Program-made: the position numbers and the translations under genes
From: an uncultured Actinomycetes bacterium
Lineage (GTDB): Bacteria > Actinomycetota > Actinomycetes > Mycobacteriales > Mycobacteriaceae
DNA: 35,135 bases
Direction: 5' to 3'
NCBI GenBank assembly: GCA_903877095.1
Contig: CAIRCP010000187.1
Coordinates: 1-35,135 of the forward strand
Notes under the pieces: model-generated
The model's database searches: none
Seen by the model: the letters and a program-made list of their open reading frames with translations, nothing else
Told to the model about the DNA's origin: nothing
In this document: positions 33,355 to 35,135 of the stretch, piece after piece
Layout of the letters: every line of letters starts with the position of its first letter
Position numbering within the stretch: the first letter of the stretch is position 1

Positions 33355-33959
33355 CCGAGTCGTTCAATCCGCTCGACATGGAGAACCTCGGCAAGAGCAT
33401 CGCCACACAGCTACTGGTGAGCGATCCGACGCCGCTCGGGGCTGTGCCGCAGTTCTTCGGGGCAGGCGTCTACGCGATCTATTACAACGGTGCGATGGAG
33501 TGCTACTCGACGCTGCTCACAGCCTCGGTGTACGACTCTCAGGTGCCGATATACGTCGGCAAGGCCGTACCGGCTGGCGGTCGCCGAGGCATCGAGGTCG
33601 AGCACGGCACCCGCACGCGCGCATTGTCTGGCAGGTTGCGCGAGCACGCTAGGAGCGTCGAGGCGGCGACCAACCTGGACATCGCCGACTTCACCTGCCG
33701 GTGGCTGGTGGTCGAGCCGATCTGGATTCCGCTCGGGGAGAGCGTCTTGATTTCGCGGTTCACTCCGGTCTGGAACGGGCTGCTGGACGGCTTCGGCAAC
33801 CACGACCCCGGCGCGGGACGACGCCAGGGCGTGCGGTCGCGCTGGGACACGCTGCACCCAGGCCGGGCGTTCGCTCCGTTGTTCCCCGAGCGGCCCGAGA
33901 CCGCAGAGAACATCGCCGCCGACGTCGTGGAGTACCTGGCCCAGCGGTACCAGGTCTAA
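33351..33959 (+). CDS. Eco29kI-family type II restriction endonuclease (GIY-YIG nuclease)
   Basis: The 202-residue protein follows the Eco29kI pattern: FNPLDMENLGKSIA at the N-terminus, FFGAGVYAIYY carrying the GIY element (39-45), VPIYVGKAVP carrying YIG as YVG (68-70), SGRLREHARSV with the catalytic Arg, VVEPIWIPLGESVLI with the catalytic Glu, and the family signature NGLLDGFGNHDPGAGR. The characterised enzyme Eco29kI cuts CCGCGG. The start is GTG 33351, overlapping the methyltransferase stop, so nuclease translation depends on prior methyltransferase translation, a protective order. A later ATG at 33378 would remove the family N-terminus. This cassette lies on the plus strand between the two terminase genes, which are on the minus strand. 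Confidence 0.92.
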   Translation: MTESFNPLDMENLGKSIATQLLVSDPTPLGAVPQFFGAGVYAIYYNGAMECYSTLLTASVYDSQVPIYVGKAVPAGGRRGIEVEHGTRTRALSGRLREHARSVEAATNLDIADFTCRWLVVEPIWIPLGESVLISRFTPVWNGLLDGFGNHDPGAGRRQGVRSRWDTLHPGRAFAPLFPERPETAENIAADVVEYLAQRYQV

Positions 33960-34071
33960 CTCACTGCTGGGAGCCGTCAGCCGGGGCGGTATCGGATCGG
34001 AACACCAGCGGTCGGGGGTCGGCTGCGGCCCGAGGTGACCGGCGTCAGCGCAGCTCGGCCACCGCCAGGCG

Positions 34072-34092
34072 GTGCCGGGTAACCCCCGGTGT
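34072..34092. terminator. Possible bidirectional terminator hairpin after the endonuclease gene
   Basis: CCGGG (34075-34079), TAACC and CCCGG (34085-34089) form a short hairpin extendable by G-U pairs, in the 213-base spacer between convergent genes (33960-34172). The spacer also has three GTGTGCC words. No gene is supportable in it. Confidence 0.3.
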
Positions 34093-34172
34093 GCCGGGCA
34101 GTGTGCCAACGGTGTGCCGGATCGGGCTGTGCGAGGGCAATCGGGCGGGGTCTCCCCCGGCGTCGGCCCGGC

Positions 34173-34457
34173 CTAGCGGCTGCGGCCCTCGCGCTGGCGC
34201 AACACCGCGACCCACTCCGACAGCTCGGCGGCGGTGAACGCGCCGAGGCTGATCGCCTGCCGGGCGGTATCGGTGTGCAGCGGCCACAGCGGATCGCCCG
34301 GCCCGGCCACGGTGCCGAACAGTGCCCGGCAGCGATCCGCCGCCGCCTGCTCGACGGTGGCGACGCTCACGCGGCCCTCGGCGGCGTCTTTCGCCAGAGT
34401 CAGCGCGGCGTCGGCGACGGGGTCGAGTCCCGAGGTGTCGATGGTGCTGGCGGTCAT
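34173..34457 (-). CDS. Hypothetical protein between terS-like gene and R-M cassette (94 aa)
   Basis: The 94-residue product (MTASTIDTSGLDPVADAALT) has VEQAAADRCRALFGTVAGPG, then PLWPLHTDTARQAISLGAF and SEWVAVLRQREGRSR. It is likely helical, and no family is recognised. The ATG at 34457 overlaps the terS-like stop codon (ATGA), so the two are translationally coupled and probably share a packaging or regulatory context. Confidence 0.65.
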   Translation of the reverse strand: MTASTIDTSGLDPVADAALTLAKDAAEGRVSVATVEQAAADRCRALFGTVAGPGDPLWPLHTDTARQAISLGAFTAAELSEWVAVLRQREGRSR

Positions 34458-34972
34458 GCGGTGTTCTCCTCGGTCGGTAGCGGAACTATTTCGGCGTCGA
34501 TGACGCGGTCGAGCTGGCGGGGTCGATCGTGCGGACGGGCAGCAGCCGCCAGCTCGGCCCGTACGGCGTCGATCAGCTCGCCGGGCGATCGGTGGACGGT
34601 CACCTCGACCTCGGTGCGCTGCGGCGCGTTCAGACCGTCGAGCTTGGCCGCGCTGTCGAGGTTGCGCGTGATCTCCCGCGCCAGCTTCGTCGCGGCGTCG
34701 GCGTCACCCGTGCCCTTGGCGTCGGCGAGGTGGTCGAACAACGCCGAGCGGACGACGCGCAGCTCCTCGGCGGACTCCGCCCGGCTCTCGGCCACGGTCG
34801 CCCGGCTCGACCTGAGCAACCGCCGCACGGCATGACGCGCCCCGGCGGGAGTCTTGAATCCGAGGGCGTCGGCAATCTCGGCCCACGTCCGCGCACGGGC
34901 GCGTAACGCCAGCGCGTCCTCGGCTCGGCGGCGGCTATCGCTGTGGGGCATCACGGGCGGCATAGGGATCAT
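34454..34972 (-). CDS. Probable phage terminase small subunit (TerS-like)
   Basis: The 172-residue protein has an N-terminal helix-turn-helix (ARARTWAEIADALGFKTPAG, then ARHAVRRLLRSS), a central helical oligomerisation-type region (ESAEELRVVRSALFDHLADA, AATKLAREITRNLDSAAKL) and a C-terminal tail with RSPGELIDAVRAEL. This matches the usual small-terminase layout of DNA recognition, ring formation and motor contact. The assignment is supported by TerL in the same element, although an R-M cassette separates them. The start could be ATG 34972, 34963 or 34951; none has a strong ribosome binding site. Confidence 0.65.
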   Translation of the reverse strand: MIPMPPVMPHSDSRRRAEDALALRARARTWAEIADALGFKTPAGARHAVRRLLRSSRATVAESRAESAEELRVVRSALFDHLADAKGTGDADAATKLAREITRNLDSAAKLDGLNAPQRTEVEVTVHRSPGELIDAVRAELAAAARPHDRPRQLDRVIDAEIVPLPTEENTA

Positions 34973-35001
34973 TCTGGGATCAAGCCGTGCAGCGGACCCG
35001 A

Positions 35002-35069
35002 CGCCGCGCGGCGGCGCGGGTCAACCGACACACAGCTACACAACACCGACGCACCGCTACACAGCTACA
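35002..35069. repeat. Palindrome and direct repeats upstream of the terS-like gene
   Basis: A 12-base palindrome CGCCGCGCGGCG (35002-35013) is followed by two exact copies of ACACAGCTACA (35030-35040 and 35059-35069). They lie 30-100 bases upstream of the terS-like start and may be regulator or packaging-recognition sites. The remaining bases 35070-35135 hold no gene I can support. Confidence 0.4.
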
Positions 35070-35135
35070 GCGGTCGAGGTCGTGGGTCAGCGACGAAAAC
35101 ACCGACAGCAGCCGGCGATCTGGTCGGGTCTCGCA

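Larger units (their letters stand above)
27309..35135. mobile_element. Prophage-like or satellite-like integrated element, left part
   Basis: The element starts at the tRNA-Val scar and runs past the window end. It carries small overlapping minus-strand genes, a putative metalloprotein, TerL, a TerS-like protein and a restriction-modification cassette. No integrase, repressor, portal, capsid or tail gene is visible in the 7.8 kb available, so it could be a degraded prophage, a satellite that carries its own terminase, or the edge of a larger prophage. By eye CCGCGG is absent and GCCGGC occurs once (35111-35116), unlike the neighbouring chromosome. Confidence 0.75.

Noticed and set aside
34045..34287. 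Minus-strand 80-residue frame in the spacer after the endonuclease
   Set aside because: It overlaps the coupled 94-residue gene in another frame and is Arg/Pro-rich; coding is not supported.

Overview
The window is high-GC actinobacterial DNA and reads as a Mycobacterium (sensu lato). The supporting signs are a PGRS-type glycine-rich secreted protein, a WS/DGAT acyltransferase, a CaeA/Hip1 serine hydrolase pair, and a gene order matching the M. tuberculosis Rv2221c-Rv2236c block as I remember it (glnE, glnA2, Rv2223c-like, caeA, panB, CYTH-CHAD, RNase H/phosphatase, zinc-ribbon protein, NIF3, cobC, ptkA, ptpA, SURF1, cobD). Frequent GTG starts and apparently leaderless promoters fit as well. 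No species is assigned.

Bases 1-5300 are accessory-like: the end of an unidentified gene and its hairpin, a short winged-helix regulator with a damaged 5' end, a multi-PAS SpoIIE-type phosphatase with a C-terminal anti-sigma-type ATPase domain, a PGRS protein without a PE domain, and an F420-dependent LLM-family oxidoreductase. Bases 5346-14415 (minus strand) hold glnE, glnA2, two tandem exported alpha/beta hydrolases and a Tgs-like acyltransferase. Bases 14565-16964 (plus) hold panB and a CYTH-CHAD protein, followed by rnpB on the minus strand. Bases 17467-23261 (minus) hold two methyltransferases and a tightly packed run from cobC through nif3 and the zinc-ribbon gene to the RNase H/phosphatase. 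Bases 23382-25370 (plus) form the overlapping ptkA-ptpA-SURF1 run, which converges with cobD. A small cysteine-rich gene then starts just downstream of a near-consensus LexA box, and a decayed epimerase pseudogene follows.

At 27265-27308 lies the 3' half of a tRNA-Val(TAC) gene on the minus strand with no 5' half. I read it as an attachment-site scar. Everything to its right up to the window end is a prophage-like or satellite-like element: att-proximal direct repeats, a run of small minus-strand genes joined by GTGA/ATGA overlaps (including an HEAAH putative metalloprotein and a tiny zinc-ribbon protein), the large terminase subunit, a terS-like gene, and between the two terminase genes, on the opposite strand, a two-gene type II restriction-modification cassette. 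That cassette pairs a C5-cytosine methyltransferase with an Eco29kI-family GIY-YIG endonuclease. No integrase, portal or capsid gene is visible in the 7.8 kb available, and the far end of the element lies outside the window. By eye, the element has no CCGCGG (the site expected for the Eco29kI family) and only one GCCGGC, while both are common in the flanking chromosome.

The chromosomal block serves nitrogen assimilation (glnA2/glnE), cell-envelope proteolysis (caeA), pantothenate and cobalamin synthesis, RNA processing (rnpB, RNase H) and phosphotyrosine signalling. The element is the most distinctive part of the window.
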